Source: Candidatus Magnetomicrobium cryptolimnococcus
Lineage (GTDB): Bacteria > Nitrospirota > Thermodesulfovibrionia > Thermodesulfovibrionales > Magnetobacteriaceae
Reading direction: 5' to 3'
DNA length: 64,000 bases
Assembly: GCA_018606805.1 (NCBI GenBank)
Contig: JAGYWI010000009.1
Span: 62,001-126,000 of the forward strand
Positions 1 through 8,424 of the stretch are shown in pieces. The first letter of the stretch is position 1. The number at the start of each line of letters is the position of its first letter. Position numbers and translations under genes: made by a program. The notes below the pieces were generated by a model. The model made no database searches and was not told the DNA's origin. It worked only from the letters and a program-made list of their open reading frames with translations.

Positions 1-2
1 TA

Positions 3-503
3 AAAAGGGGGGAGCTCCGTAAGGCAGTTAAGGTGATTGATGAGTCTACTGAGGAGGCCTCAATGCTTTACTACGGTATACCTTATGGCGTAACTATGCT
101 TAAGCTCATTAACTTATTTACTAAGGTAAAGACAATTATTGAGCTTTTGTCAAAGGTTGAGGAAAATACGAGTGTTGGCAAGATGAAGCTATACTTGTCT
201 GATTTTGGAAGATATATGGCTTTAGTTGAATGCACTAAAAGCCAGCTCTATGTGCTTACAATACTTGATGCGGTGGCTAATGAGCAAAAGGGGACGTGGG
301 AGTATAAAATTATAATGGCGCATTTATTTTTAAGAAAGGGGCTTACTGAGGTTACGTTTGAGCCGGCTACTGCACATGTCAGTTGGAATGAGGCCATTAG
401 GTTTGCTAATGAGGCTTTACAGGTGATTAAAGAACCAGCGGTTACAAGCTTTATAAATGCAACTATAAAGGAAATAGAGGAAAACTTAGCCAAAAAGGAC
501 TAA
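3..503 (+). CDS. Hypothetical protein, 5' end outside window
   Basis: The reading frame is open to the left edge, so the true start lies upstream; the first internal start codon is a GTG at 33. The visible part is about 166 residues, mostly helical, with no motif I recognise. It ends 3 nt before the next gene and probably belongs to the same transcript as the pilus ATPase further down. The function is unknown; a role in the pilus or secretion system is only a guess from position. Confidence 0.55.
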   Translation, partial: KRGELRKAVKVIDESTEEASMLYYGIPYGVTMLKLINLFTKVKTIIELLSKVEENTSVGKMKLYLSDFGRYMALVECTKSQLYVLTILDAVANEQKGTWEYKIIMAHLFLRKGLTEVTFEPATAHVSWNEAIRFANEALQVIKEPAVTSFINATIKEIEENLAKKD

Positions 504-506
504 ACT

Positions 507-956
507 ATGACAAAAGACCCTATGCACAAGAAAAAGAACCTGTATAGGTTTATGAAGTTAAAGCCGGATGCCAAGTTTTCGGATGTCCTGCGCTCATTTG
601 TAAGTATTAAAAGAGAGGCGGAAAAGGCGGAAAAGATAGATTTTTTACTCTTAAATAAGGCTAAAAAACTTTTAAATCCGAAGGTGCGCTTTACACTGGA
701 TTTTCTATACTATACCAAAGACATATTTGCTTATTATATAGAAACTCAAGAGCTTGAAGAATTTAATATAAAAGATGAATTAAAAAAATTCATAGATGTC
801 CCTGTTTTAGAAAGGGAAGCATATTTTGATGATACGAAAAGTGATGACATGTCTAACTATTATGGTGAAATTAAATATAAGGATATATCCGTAGATGCGG
901 TAGACTTATACGATGATTTAAATACTTATAAATTTGATATTAGTTTTGACAGATAA
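507..956 (+). CDS. Degenerate J-domain-like small protein
   Basis: A 149-residue protein. Residues about 12-66 follow the layout of a DnaJ J-domain: a start like NLYRFMKLKPDA, a helix, then an NKAKKLLNPKVRFTLDF segment that matches the J-domain pattern NEAYxxLxDPxxRxxYD. The HPD tripeptide needed to stimulate DnaK is absent, so it should not be a working DnaK co-chaperone. The C-terminal half is acidic and unfamiliar. It follows the upstream gene by 3 nt and is followed 21 nt later by the pilB-type gene, so the three are likely co-transcribed. The J-like fold is my reading of the pattern and needs a profile search. Confidence 0.55.
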   Translation: MTKDPMHKKKNLYRFMKLKPDAKFSDVLRSFVSIKREAEKAEKIDFLLLNKAKKLLNPKVRFTLDFLYYTKDIFAYYIETQELEEFNIKDELKKFIDVPVLEREAYFDDTKSDDMSNYYGEIKYKDISVDAVDLYDDLNTYKFDISFDR

Positions 957-977
957 TCAACTGGAGGTGTTTTATAT

Positions 978-2741
978 ATGTCAACTACTGCAGAGGCAAT
1001 ACCTGAAGTAGGGCAGTTACTTATTAAAAATAATTTGGCCAACCAACAACAAATAGACCAGGCTATTCAAATACAAAAGACAAAGGGTGGTTTTATTGGC
1101 ACAATACTTGTTCAGAAAAATCAAATAAGACAAGACGTCTTGCTTGACTTTCTAAGTAAGCAATATAACTGTCCAATTGTAGACCTAGCAAAGGAAACCG
1201 TTGATGCTAATCTTCTATCTACACTGCCTCCTGCCTTGTCTATTGATAAGCTGAAAAAATATGAAATAGTCCCCATAGCTAAAGTGGGGGCTAATTTAAA
1301 AGTAGCTGTAGCGGACCCATCAAATAAGCAAGCCATCGGCGAGCTGGAAGCCCTTGCTAAGATGAAGTTTGTGATAAATGTCTCCGCTTCTGATAAAATA
1401 GCTAAGGCCATTGAAACAGCCAGCGCCAAAGGTAAGGTAGATGACAAAAAGCCCCCACAAAAAACCGCTCTCGGTAAAGAGGAACTCAGTAAGTTAATAA
1501 CGAGAGCAAAACAAAACGTACCGACAAAGGATGAAAAAAAGGACGAACCTATTAGCTTAAAAAGCACAGGGGACTCGCCGATAGTAACAATTGTTAATAA
1601 TATACTACTAAATGCCGTTTATGAAAGGGCTAGCGATATACACATAGAGCCAACGGAAACCAACCTACAGGTGCGATACCGGGTGGATGGTGTGCTTAGA
1701 CCGGGACTTGAAGAACCACTGCCGGATTCATTAAAAGGACCGCTTATTTCCCGATTAAAGATAATGTCCCGACTAGATATATCCGAAAGGCGGCTTCCGC
1801 AAGATGGCAGAATTAAGCTTAAATACGAAGGCGGCGATATAGATTTTCGAGTGTCAACCCTACCAGTGCTCTTTGGTGAGAAGGTTGTTATGAGGCTTTT
1901 AGATAAATCCAACCTACAGTTAGATTTAAAGGTGTTAGGCTTTGATGATAGACAGTTGGTAGACTTTCTTGAGGCAATAGAAAAGCCCTACGGTATGATA
2001 CTCGTAACAGGCCCAACTGGAAGCGGTAAGACAACCACTCTCTACTCCGGCCTCTCACATTTAAATAAACCGGGCGTCAACATCATGACAGCCGAGGACC
2101 CCGTAGAATACAATCTAGCCGGCATCAATCAAGTACACATAAACCACGAAGTAGGCCTTACCTTTGCAGCCGCCCTGCGGTCTTTCTTGCGTCAAGACCC
2201 AGACATTATCATGGTTGGTGAAATTAGAGACTTCGACACCGCTGAAATTGCCGTTAAGGCAGCACTTACAGGCCACTTAGTATTAAGTACCCTACACACA
2301 AATGATGCCCCAAGCACTATTACAAGGTTGATTAATATGGGGATTGAACCGTTTCTAGTATCGTCGGCTGTCGTTTTAGTACTTGCCCAAAGGCTTGCTC
2401 GGAAAATCTGTCCTAACTGTAAGGCTGAGGAGGAGGTATCAGAAAAACTTCTTATAAAAATTGGATTTACGCCGGAAGATTTAAAAACCCTTAAGTGCTA
2501 TAAAGGAAAAGGCTGTGAACTTTGCAGCGGCTCTGGTTATAAAGGTAGAGTGGCTCTATATGAAATACTAACACTAAACGATGAACTTAAAGATGTGATA
2601 TTAGATGGTGGTACGGCAGAGGACATTAAAAAGGACGCTATTAAACACGGGATGCTTAGCTTACGGCAAAGTGGATTAACGAAGGTTAGGGAAGGCATAA
2701 CGACAATTGATGAAGTGTTACGATGCACTTTTGGTGATTAA
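978..2741 (+). CDS. pilB: Type IV pilus / type II secretion assembly ATPase (PilB/GspE family)
   Basis: A cytoplasmic hexameric ATPase that drives pilin polymerisation or type II secretion. The 587 residues begin with an MshEN-type N-terminal domain (about 1-150), the fold that binds c-di-GMP in some relatives. The ATPase core follows, with Walker A GPTGSGKT at 345-352, the Asp-box/Walker B DPDIIMVGEIRD near 406-417 and a His-box LVLSTLHTND. A zinc-binding loop has Cys pairs at 478/481 and 513/516, as in PilB and GspE but not PilT. GGAGGTG lies just upstream of the ATG. No pilin, PilT or PilC gene is in the window, so pilus and secretion roles cannot be separated. GGDEF and HD-GYP proteins elsewhere in the window would fit c-di-GMP control, but that link is inferred. 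Confidence 0.93.
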   Translation: MSTTAEAIPEVGQLLIKNNLANQQQIDQAIQIQKTKGGFIGTILVQKNQIRQDVLLDFLSKQYNCPIVDLAKETVDANLLSTLPPALSIDKLKKYEIVPIAKVGANLKVAVADPSNKQAIGELEALAKMKFVINVSASDKIAKAIETASAKGKVDDKKPPQKTALGKEELSKLITRAKQNVPTKDEKKDEPISLKSTGDSPIVTIVNNILLNAVYERASDIHIEPTETNLQVRYRVDGVLRPGLEEPLPDSLKGPLISRLKIMSRLDISERRLPQDGRIKLKYEGGDIDFRVSTLPVLFGEKVVMRLLDKSNLQLDLKVLGFDDRQLVDFLEAIEKPYGMILVTGPTGSGKTTTLYSGLSHLNKPGVNIMTAEDPVEYNLAGINQVHINHEVGLTFAAALRSFLRQDPDIIMVGEIRDFDTAEIAVKAALTGHLVLSTLHTNDAPSTITRLINMGIEPFLVSSAVVLVLAQRLARKICPNCKAEEEVSEKLLIKIGFTPEDLKTLKCYKGKGCELCSGSGYKGRVALYEILTLNDELKDVILDGGTAEDIKKDAIKHGMLSLRQSGLTKVREGITTIDEVLRCTFGD

Positions 2742-2782
2742 ACACACGTTGTGTATCTAAGCGAAAGGAGAGGGAGTTTTGT

Positions 2783-3253
2783 ATGTCAAGTCTAGTAAAC
2801 ATGCTTGAAGTTTTATCGGATGAAGATATTCAATGGGTTTTATCAGTCGGCGTTGAAAAGGCTGTAGAACAAAAAGAAATTATTATACAAGCTGGCGATT
2901 ATATTGAAAATCTATATATAGTGCTGGAAGGCCAGCTTGCCGTTTATATAACAAGCGCAGGCGATGCTAGGGTTAGTACAATTTGTCCGGGCGAGGTTAT
3001 GGGGGAAATGTCATATCTTGAATATAAACCAACATCGGCATACGTTATAGCAGAAACCGATGCTGTATTACTAGCCATACCACGTGATATGCTCGACGCT
3101 AGAGTACAAGAAGACCCCGAATTTGGTAAAAGACTATATAGGGGTATTGCTATCTCTATATCCAATAGACTACGCATGACACTTAAACGCGTTGATCATA
3201 TGTTGAAAGTCTTAGAAAGCGCTAAGGCATGGACCAAAGACGGCCCCTGTTAA
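2783..3253 (+). CDS. Cyclic nucleotide-binding domain protein
   Basis: A 156-residue protein made almost entirely of one cNMP-binding (CRP-like) beta-roll, about residues 10-125. It shows the usual GDYIENLYIVLEGQL opening, a CPGEVMGEMSYLE loop where the phosphate-binding cassette sits, and a helical tail. There is no DNA-binding helix-turn-helix after it, so it is a stand-alone sensor or regulatory subunit rather than a CRP-type transcription factor. The phosphate-binding arginine usual in cAMP binders is not obvious in the loop, so the ligand is open. AAAGGAGAGG lies upstream. It follows pilB by 41 nt and may be co-transcribed with it. Confidence 0.82.
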   Translation: MSSLVNMLEVLSDEDIQWVLSVGVEKAVEQKEIIIQAGDYIENLYIVLEGQLAVYITSAGDARVSTICPGEVMGEMSYLEYKPTSAYVIAETDAVLLAIPRDMLDARVQEDPEFGKRLYRGIAISISNRLRMTLKRVDHMLKVLESAKAWTKDGPC

Positions 3254-3428
3254 GGTAGAAAAAAGAAAAAAAAAGAAAAAAAAAGAAAAGAAAAAGAAAA
3301 GAAAAAGAAAAGAAAAAAAAAGATAGAGGATGCGGGGGGAAACCCTTTTAGGCAAAAGGGTGTGTAGGCACACCTCCCTGTGCGTAGGCGCACTCCCCAA
3401 CCCCGCACCCTTTTTCCTAAAACTTTTA
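3252..3428 (+). repeat. Composite intergenic element: polypurine tract, hairpin and 22-mer units
   Basis: The sequence starts at the stop codon of the preceding gene with about 75 nt of nearly pure A/G. GATAGAGGATGCGGGG follows, then a small hairpin ACCCTTTT-AGGC-AAAAGGGT. Next come one exact 22-bp palindromic unit (3358-3379, core GGTGTG-TAGG-CACACC) and one GTGCG-TAGG-CGCAC unit (3380-3393). It ends with CCCCGCACCC and TTTTTCCTAAAACTTTT. Related elements lie at 11850, 14500, 20573, 31406 and 57908. Confidence 0.8.
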
Positions 3429-3504
3429 TACCGCTGGCTATTTATCCAATTTCGGTTAAAACCTATTTCTTGATTTAAATCAAATATTTGTAGTACATTT
3501 ATAT

Positions 3505-4162
3505 ATGAGTAATACTGAGGTTGACGTTACTATCAAAGAGGAAGTGGCTGATGGTAGCCCCACTGGCGTAGAAGAAAAGTCAGAGGAAGATACACGGGAG
3601 GAGCCTTTTGATCCTACGCAGATTTCTATTGATGTTAAGCTTATAACTTTAGACTCAATAATCCGCAGATATATGGATGCTTTTATGAGTAATGCTATGC
3701 GTGTTATAAACTTAATGCCAGACATAAAAAATGAGGAACTGAAGAAAATATTTAAAGATTCAGATAAAGACCCATATGTGCCATCATTACGTTATATAGA
3801 TGTAGATTCGTTAAAAAAGCGTTTTTTTATAGGTATGAAACGAGCTAATGAACTTTTTGGTAAATTGGCTTTTAGACGGCATTCTAAATCTGGAAGAATG
3901 AACCCACTTAATAAAACATTGTTTGAAGCATGGGGAAATGTTCTTGCTGATATTAGATGAAGATAGTTATAAAAGGCTTATTAAAAATAAGGATATTTTA
4001 GACAATACATATACAAAAAAAGCGGAGGACCCTACGTTTAATAATTCTTTTTCAAGGTATGATGCAATGTATACAGGTGTTCAATATAGGTATGAGGTAT
4101 TAAAAGAATGCCTTGCCAATGCAATAGGTATAGATGGTGGTAGAAATGTTAACAACCCTTAG
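3505..4162 (+). pseudogene. DUF262 (GmrSD-like) gene with internal deletion and frameshift
   Basis: Residues 33-56 of the first frame (EPFDPTQISIDVKLITLDS) look like the start of a DUF262 domain. They run directly into sequence typical of its C-terminal end, including FGKLAFRRH and NPLNKTLFEAWGNVL. The central part of the family, with the FQR motif, the catalytic DGQQR-type motif and the NTGG motif, is missing. The frame stops at 3960. The rest of the C-terminus continues in another frame from about 3945 to 4162 (LDEDSYKRLIKNKD onward). The gene has therefore lost its active site and carries an indel. Its intact neighbour is the DUF3696 ATPase that commonly accompanies this DUF262 type. Confidence 0.75.
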
Positions 4163-5225
4163 GTTAATTAATTTCAAGTCGTTTGAAAACCAACAATTAC
4201 AGATTAAGCCGATGACATTACTTGCAGGGTTAAATAACACAGGTAAAAGCTCTGTTATTCAGGCAATCCGTATGTTAAACAAATGGGTTAGGAAAGGTGA
4301 TCCAGCCCTTGAAGGGCATGGAATATTAAAATACCTTATAAAAAGTTTTTCTGTATATCCGGGAATTAAATTGGAGTATTTTTTTAATAAAGACAAAGCA
4401 TATGACATTATTATGGATATTACCTTTAATCAATTTGAAGAGCCAATTATTAATTCCCCTAAACCTTCTTTATCACAAATACCTTTTATAAACTATGTAA
4501 GTGCAGACCGTTTTGCTCCTAAGGTTTTTTTACCTTTATTTATATCAACAGAGGCGTTAACTTACACAGGAACGCATGGCGAATACGTCTTAGATTATCT
4601 AAGTAGAAATGAAAGAGCTATAGTACCCCCTATGCTTATACATCCTAAGTCAGAGGGTAAAACATTAATTTATAACGTACGTGCCTGGCTTACTGAAATA
4701 GCACCAGGAGTGGATTTTAATTACAATATAGAAACCAAAAACGATACATCGTACGTTCAAATAAACGGTTTTCGCCCAACCAATGCAGGCTTTGGATTAA
4801 GCTATGCTCTACCTGTAATAATATCACTCTTAGGTATGGCCAGTCAGTGGGTTGATAATAATGAGGGACAACAAAGCCACAAAGAAAGTGTGGGGGCAAT
4901 CGTACTTCTTGAAAATCCAGAGGCACACCTACACCCAAAAGGGCAAACATCTATGGGTCGTTTTATTGCACTTGCAGCAGCTTCTGGAGTACAAGTTGTT
5001 GTGGAAACTCATAGTGAACATATTATGGATGGTATACGCATTGCTGTAAAAAACGGCGAACTTATGGCAGATAAAACTGTTTTTCACTACCTTTCGCTAG
5101 ATGAAAATAAAACCACTAAGGTTGACACTCCAATACTGTATCCTAACGGAAAGCTCAGTTTCTGGCCAGAAGGCTTTTTTGACCAGTCTATGATAAACAG
5201 CGCAATTTTAGCTAGAAGAAAATAA
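4146..5225 (+). CDS. AAA ATPase with DUF3696 C-terminus (AAA_15/OLD-like)
   Basis: About 359 residues. An SMC/OLD-type ATPase begins with LRLINFKSFE and Walker A GLNNTGKSS (28-36). The signature and Walker B region LLENPEAHLHP sits near 253-263, and the switch ETHSEH is close behind. The C-terminus has WPEGFFDQ at 340-347, the hallmark of DUF3696. The first ATG is at 4134; I prefer 4146, which gives the usual MLTTLRLINFKSF start. This ATPase is usually encoded beside a DUF262 protein in loci that look like defence systems. Here it is complete while the DUF262 partner is broken. I recall such a pair within the Menshen anti-phage system, but have not verified that. Confidence 0.85.
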   Translation: MLTTLRLINFKSFENQQLQIKPMTLLAGLNNTGKSSVIQAIRMLNKWVRKGDPALEGHGILKYLIKSFSVYPGIKLEYFFNKDKAYDIIMDITFNQFEEPIINSPKPSLSQIPFINYVSADRFAPKVFLPLFISTEALTYTGTHGEYVLDYLSRNERAIVPPMLIHPKSEGKTLIYNVRAWLTEIAPGVDFNYNIETKNDTSYVQINGFRPTNAGFGLSYALPVIISLLGMASQWVDNNEGQQSHKESVGAIVLLENPEAHLHPKGQTSMGRFIALAAASGVQVVVETHSEHIMDGIRIAVKNGELMADKTVFHYLSLDENKTTKVDTPILYPNGKLSFWPEGFFDQSMINSAILARRK

Positions 5226-5858
5226 ATGGACTACCTGCTTTTCTTTAACCAACTAAGCCTCCTAGCTCCAAATGAGGATAAGGCGTATTCTTTGCTTTTT
5301 GATGCCTTTCAAGGCGTACTAAGCCTTAACGTTAATAATGACAGATTTTATCTCTATTATGATGGAGATTGTATTGATGATTGTGAGTTGTCGAAAGGTT
5401 TTACTTACAGTAACTTTAAAGGTGTATTGAAAAAAGAAAGGGAGATGGATTTAATACGCTTTATAGCTCAAATCACAGATAAAGCACCATGTCTTGATTA
5501 TGTATCTGAGGAATGTATTAAAAAAGCAACTATGTATACAACTTATATGAACGATATTAAATATGCTCAAAATATGGATATATTAAATTTTACATGGTGT
5601 GAAAACGGCATGCTGCTGAGCCTTGCAACTAATGAATTATGGGAAACTCATATTATTAACTTCTTTATTCAAGATGAAACATATAAGTCTGAACGCCAAA
5701 AAATTCATAATATATCAAAAGAAGAGCATGCTGAGCGCATATTGGAATTGTTGGAAGAAACGATAGAGGACATCTTACCCGCTGCTTATCTTAGTAATGA
5801 TTTTATTGGTATAATCAGCTTAAACATGAAGACAAAAACAAAATTAAACATAAGTTGA
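5226..5858 (+). CDS. Third gene of the DUF262/DUF3696 locus, probably 3'-truncated
   Basis: A 210-residue protein starting 1 nt after the ATPase stop codon, so surely translated with it. It opens MDYLLFFNQLSLLAPNEDKA and has no motif that I can tie to an enzyme. It resembles, from memory, the third protein often found beside DUF3696 ATPases, which is nearer 300 residues. The last 30 residues appear to come from a toxin gene start fused by a frameshift (see the RelE-like remnant). It is therefore probably a chimeric, shortened product. Function unknown. Confidence 0.6.
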   Translation: MDYLLFFNQLSLLAPNEDKAYSLLFDAFQGVLSLNVNNDRFYLYYDGDCIDDCELSKGFTYSNFKGVLKKEREMDLIRFIAQITDKAPCLDYVSEECIKKATMYTTYMNDIKYAQNMDILNFTWCENGMLLSLATNELWETHIINFFIQDETYKSERQKIHNISKEEHAERILELLEETIEDILPAAYLSNDFIGIISLNMKTKTKLNIS

Positions 5859-6124
5859 AACACTGCTGTGAAAATAAATTTCTATTAGAACGCCCAATGA
5901 TTGATACAATAAGCGGTAGTAAGCATTCAAATATGAAAGAAATACGAATTGGTGCTCCCCATGGCCAAAACGGACAAATCCGCATATTATTTGCTATGGC
6001 CCCTAACCAAAGACCAGCTATTTTATATGGATTTATCAAACATAGTAATGATTATGTTGCAAACATAAAAATGGCTGATGAACTTTACTCAAACCACCTA
6101 AAAAAATTAGTTACAAAAATGTAA
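5801..6124 (+). pseudogene. RelE/HigB-like toxin remnant
   Basis: The frame reads WYNQLKHED, then LLERPMIDTISGSKHSNMKE, then GQIRILFAMAPNQRP, and ends ADELYSNHLKKL. This follows the RelE/ParE family type whose members read RPxVDTxxGSRxxNMKELR, FDPxR and AD.LY..HL. The frame is closed upstream by stops ending at 5800. The missing beginning (YLSNDFI) is readable in the frame of the preceding gene, so a one-base indel near 5805 split the toxin gene. No antitoxin gene is recognisable on either side. If translated from the TTG at 5855 the product would be 89 residues and lack the N-terminal part of the fold. Confidence 0.6.
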
Positions 6125-6206
6125 AGACACACATCCTTGTCTTTCTCCCACACCTCAATGAAGTTCACCGTTACCACCTGCGTTATTTGCTTTATTTTCG
6201 TCTATC

Positions 6207-6926
6207 TCAGGCATAATTTTTTTTTACCTTTATTGCATCAGATAAAATTTTTGATATTATATATGGATACTGTTTAGAATTAAGAAGCTCTTCTGCTGTT
6301 ACCTCTTTATATTTAAATGGAATTTTAATTTCTCCAGATAAGATGTTTTCCCCCAATATCTGGCTATTACCACCGGTAGAGCCAAGACAATATACTGGTA
6401 TTCCCTTATTTATACATATATCCAATTCCTCCTTAATACCTTCCATACCGCCTATAAAAATCCCACAAATAACATCCTCATCCATTATCATTCTTGTTCG
6501 CATTTCCGTTAGACTTTCATTACGGTCATTATTTACTGCTTTAGTCCACTTCATCTCACCGATACCTTCTTTTTTTAGTTCCTCGGTGTTGTCAGGGATT
6601 ATATTTTCAAAGATTTTCGACTGATAAATATACACCATAGGAATATCTTCATCTTCTTTGTAATAAGAGAAGAAATTCTTAGCCACTGAGAGCATGAGAG
6701 GACTAATTGTTGGGTGGCCTCCAAATACTATCTTTCCACTCCTACTAAATACTGCCCTAGCTAACGCAACAACAGCATCAGTAATATTAAACGGATTGGC
6801 AGATTCATAGAATTTCTGATCCCTATCTTTTTTGGGAAAACTTGCTGAAAGAAAAATTTTTTTACCTTTTAATACTTCAGAAAATACTAAAGGTTCTATA
6901 TTATTTATATACTTTATTGTATTCAT
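6207..6926 (-). CDS. SLOG-domain protein (Rossmann-like nucleotide sensor)
   Basis: A 239-residue protein with the SLOG layout: beta strand and loop FLSASFP (25-31), VFGGHPTISPL (67-77) where the nucleotide binds, a second glycine pair FIGGMEG (157-163), and GSTGGNSQ (182-189). SLOG domains bind or process nucleotides; some are sensors in TIR- or effector-coupled defence systems, while others are LOG-like phosphoribohydrolases. No second catalytic domain is present. It lies 9 nt downstream of a frameshifted unknown gene on the same strand and beside the DUF3696 locus, so a defence or signalling role is likely, but that is inferred. Confidence 0.75.
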   Translation of the reverse strand: MNTIKYINNIEPLVFSEVLKGKKIFLSASFPKKDRDQKFYESANPFNITDAVVALARAVFSRSGKIVFGGHPTISPLMLSVAKNFFSYYKEDEDIPMVYIYQSKIFENIIPDNTEELKKEGIGEMKWTKAVNNDRNESLTEMRTRMIMDEDVICGIFIGGMEGIKEELDICINKGIPVYCLGSTGGNSQILGENILSGEIKIPFKYKEVTAEELLNSKQYPYIISKILSDAIKVKKNYA

Positions 6927-6935
6927 AAATTCCCC

Positions 6936-7440
6936 CTACATAAAAATAAAACGATCAAGAGAAGTTAACTCTATTAACTTATCAGCTGATACCCATGTAA
7001 GTGTATTCTGGGTCTTATTAGGTAATTTCTCTGATAAATGCACTACAATTTTCCTCCATCTTCTATTGTTATCGCTTCTATAATTTACTGTATCAAGTAT
7101 ATACAAGTCATTAACCTTTGGTATTGCCGGTGTTATACAAATTACCATGTTATCTATCATAAATTTCTCACTTTCTATTACTACAATAGTATTATCAATA
7201 TTAATACAATTACCATATTTTCCTAAATTACTAATTAACACTTCTATCATAATAGCCCTACGCCTAAGTAATGCATCTGCATACCAAAATTCAACATAAT
7301 TAATAATATTGTTAATAATATCATCTGATACTATCTTTTTCTGGATACCTTCTGTTACAACCTTCGTGGATTACATATATAATATATTCAACACTATATT
7401 CATCTTGATATTCATTTTGCCCCATGCCTTGCCCCTCCAT
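6936..7440 (-). pseudogene. Frameshifted hypothetical gene upstream of the SLOG gene
   Basis: The 104-residue frame at 6936-7250 has open sequence running upstream in the same frame to about 7370, without a normal start codon. A second frame begins with an ATG at 7440 (MEGQGMGQNEYQDEY) and reads to a stop at 7321. A one-base shift near 7355 would join them into one protein of about 165 residues. GGGCGTAGGGCTATTATG is all that precedes the internal ATG, with no ribosome site. The gene is either broken or the sequence has an error here. The protein has no recognisable domain. The 9-nt gap to the SLOG gene suggests the two worked together. Confidence 0.5.
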
Positions 7441-7551
7441 AACTTAATACTGTGCATCACCCTATTTTTTTTATTTTAACTAATAGTATTATATAATGTC
7501 AAATAGCTAAAACACACCATACAGTAACAGTTCTAAATATTTGCATCTATG

Positions 7552-8229
7552 CTAAAATTTTTCTAAAAAAGCCACAGCCTTTTGATAATCCTGAAATAGC
7601 CTTTCCTTTTGTCTAAACGTACTTGTATGGTACAGACGCTTTGTATTTCTTTGGATAAAACCGACATGACAGTGCAGCATTTCATGGTATACGATATAGT
7701 GCACTACGTAAGATGGCACGGATGGGGTATCTAATATGGGGTTTATGCGTATGATATTTTGTGGTATATTATATAAGCCCAGTGTCCTTTTTTTAGTCCT
7801 ATTATTTGATTGCCTTCTTCCCCATGTTATTTGTGCATTGACAGTATCTGAAAAGTATTGTGCATTTAATATATTAAATATATCAAGCAAATTATAGTGT
7901 TTACCGATGGGGTTTAGGTTTAGTTTTAATTTCTTTTCTTGTAGGAAGTGTATTGTATTCATTTTAATAAAATGCCTTATATTCACTATGGTCCTTTGAC
8001 GCCCCATGATATAGTGCACCAGCTCATCTAAGATGGCAGTGTTTGCTTTCAGAAAGATTTTTTGTATACGCAACGTGGCTACATTGCCGCTTCTTTTAAA
8101 AGAAAACATGGTTGTCAGGTTTTCTGTTAATACGAGTTTAATGGATATGCCTGAACGTTTTTCAAGGTATTCATGCAGAGCTTTAGCTGTTAAGGGGGTG
8201 CTAAGAGGGGTTTTGGCATATATTTCCAT
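7552..8229 (-). CDS. SprT-like / YgjP-type zinc metallopeptidase
   Basis: A 225-residue protein with the zinc site YHEMLH (His182, Glu183, His186) and a likely third ligand His201 in HTSTFRQKE. This matches the SprT-like group of minigluzincins. The N-terminal 130 residues hold an LRIQKIFLKANTAILDELV segment common in these proteins. It is cytoplasmic, with no signal peptide or membrane segment. Substrate unknown. It sits alone at the edge of the accessory island and could belong either to that island or to the core genome. Confidence 0.75.
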   Translation of the reverse strand: MEIYAKTPLSTPLTAKALHEYLEKRSGISIKLVLTENLTTMFSFKRSGNVATLRIQKIFLKANTAILDELVHYIMGRQRTIVNIRHFIKMNTIHFLQEKKLKLNLNPIGKHYNLLDIFNILNAQYFSDTVNAQITWGRRQSNNRTKKRTLGLYNIPQNIIRINPILDTPSVPSYVVHYIVYHEMLHCHVGFIQRNTKRLYHTSTFRQKERLFQDYQKAVAFLEKF

Positions 8230-8355
8230 AGCTTAAGAAAAATATAACATATTTTGATGGGAAAAAATTGCTCTTAGCAGAAAATAATTTCCCTCAATCG
8301 GCTTCCTAAATTATTTTATGTATCGTAAGATACTGAAATAATTAAATTTTATATA

Positions 8356-8371
8356 TGGCATAGATGTTGCA
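8356..8371 (+). promoter_or_regulatory. Sigma-54 (RpoN) promoter
   Basis: TGGCAT-AGATG-TTGCA fits the -24/-12 consensus TGGCAYRNNNNTTGCA at every conserved base and has the strict spacing. The start of transcription would be near 8382, leaving a 42-nt leader that carries AAAGGAGG before the ATG at 8425. No enhancer-binding activator gene is nearby. Confidence 0.75.
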
Positions 8372-8424
8372 TTTCCTTACTTCATTAACATTGACGTTAT
8401 TAATTATGAAAGGAGGAAATAAAC

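Noticed and set aside
3212-3400. Minus-strand 62-codon frame with poly-Phe
   Set aside because: It is the reverse reading of the polypurine tract and palindromic units.
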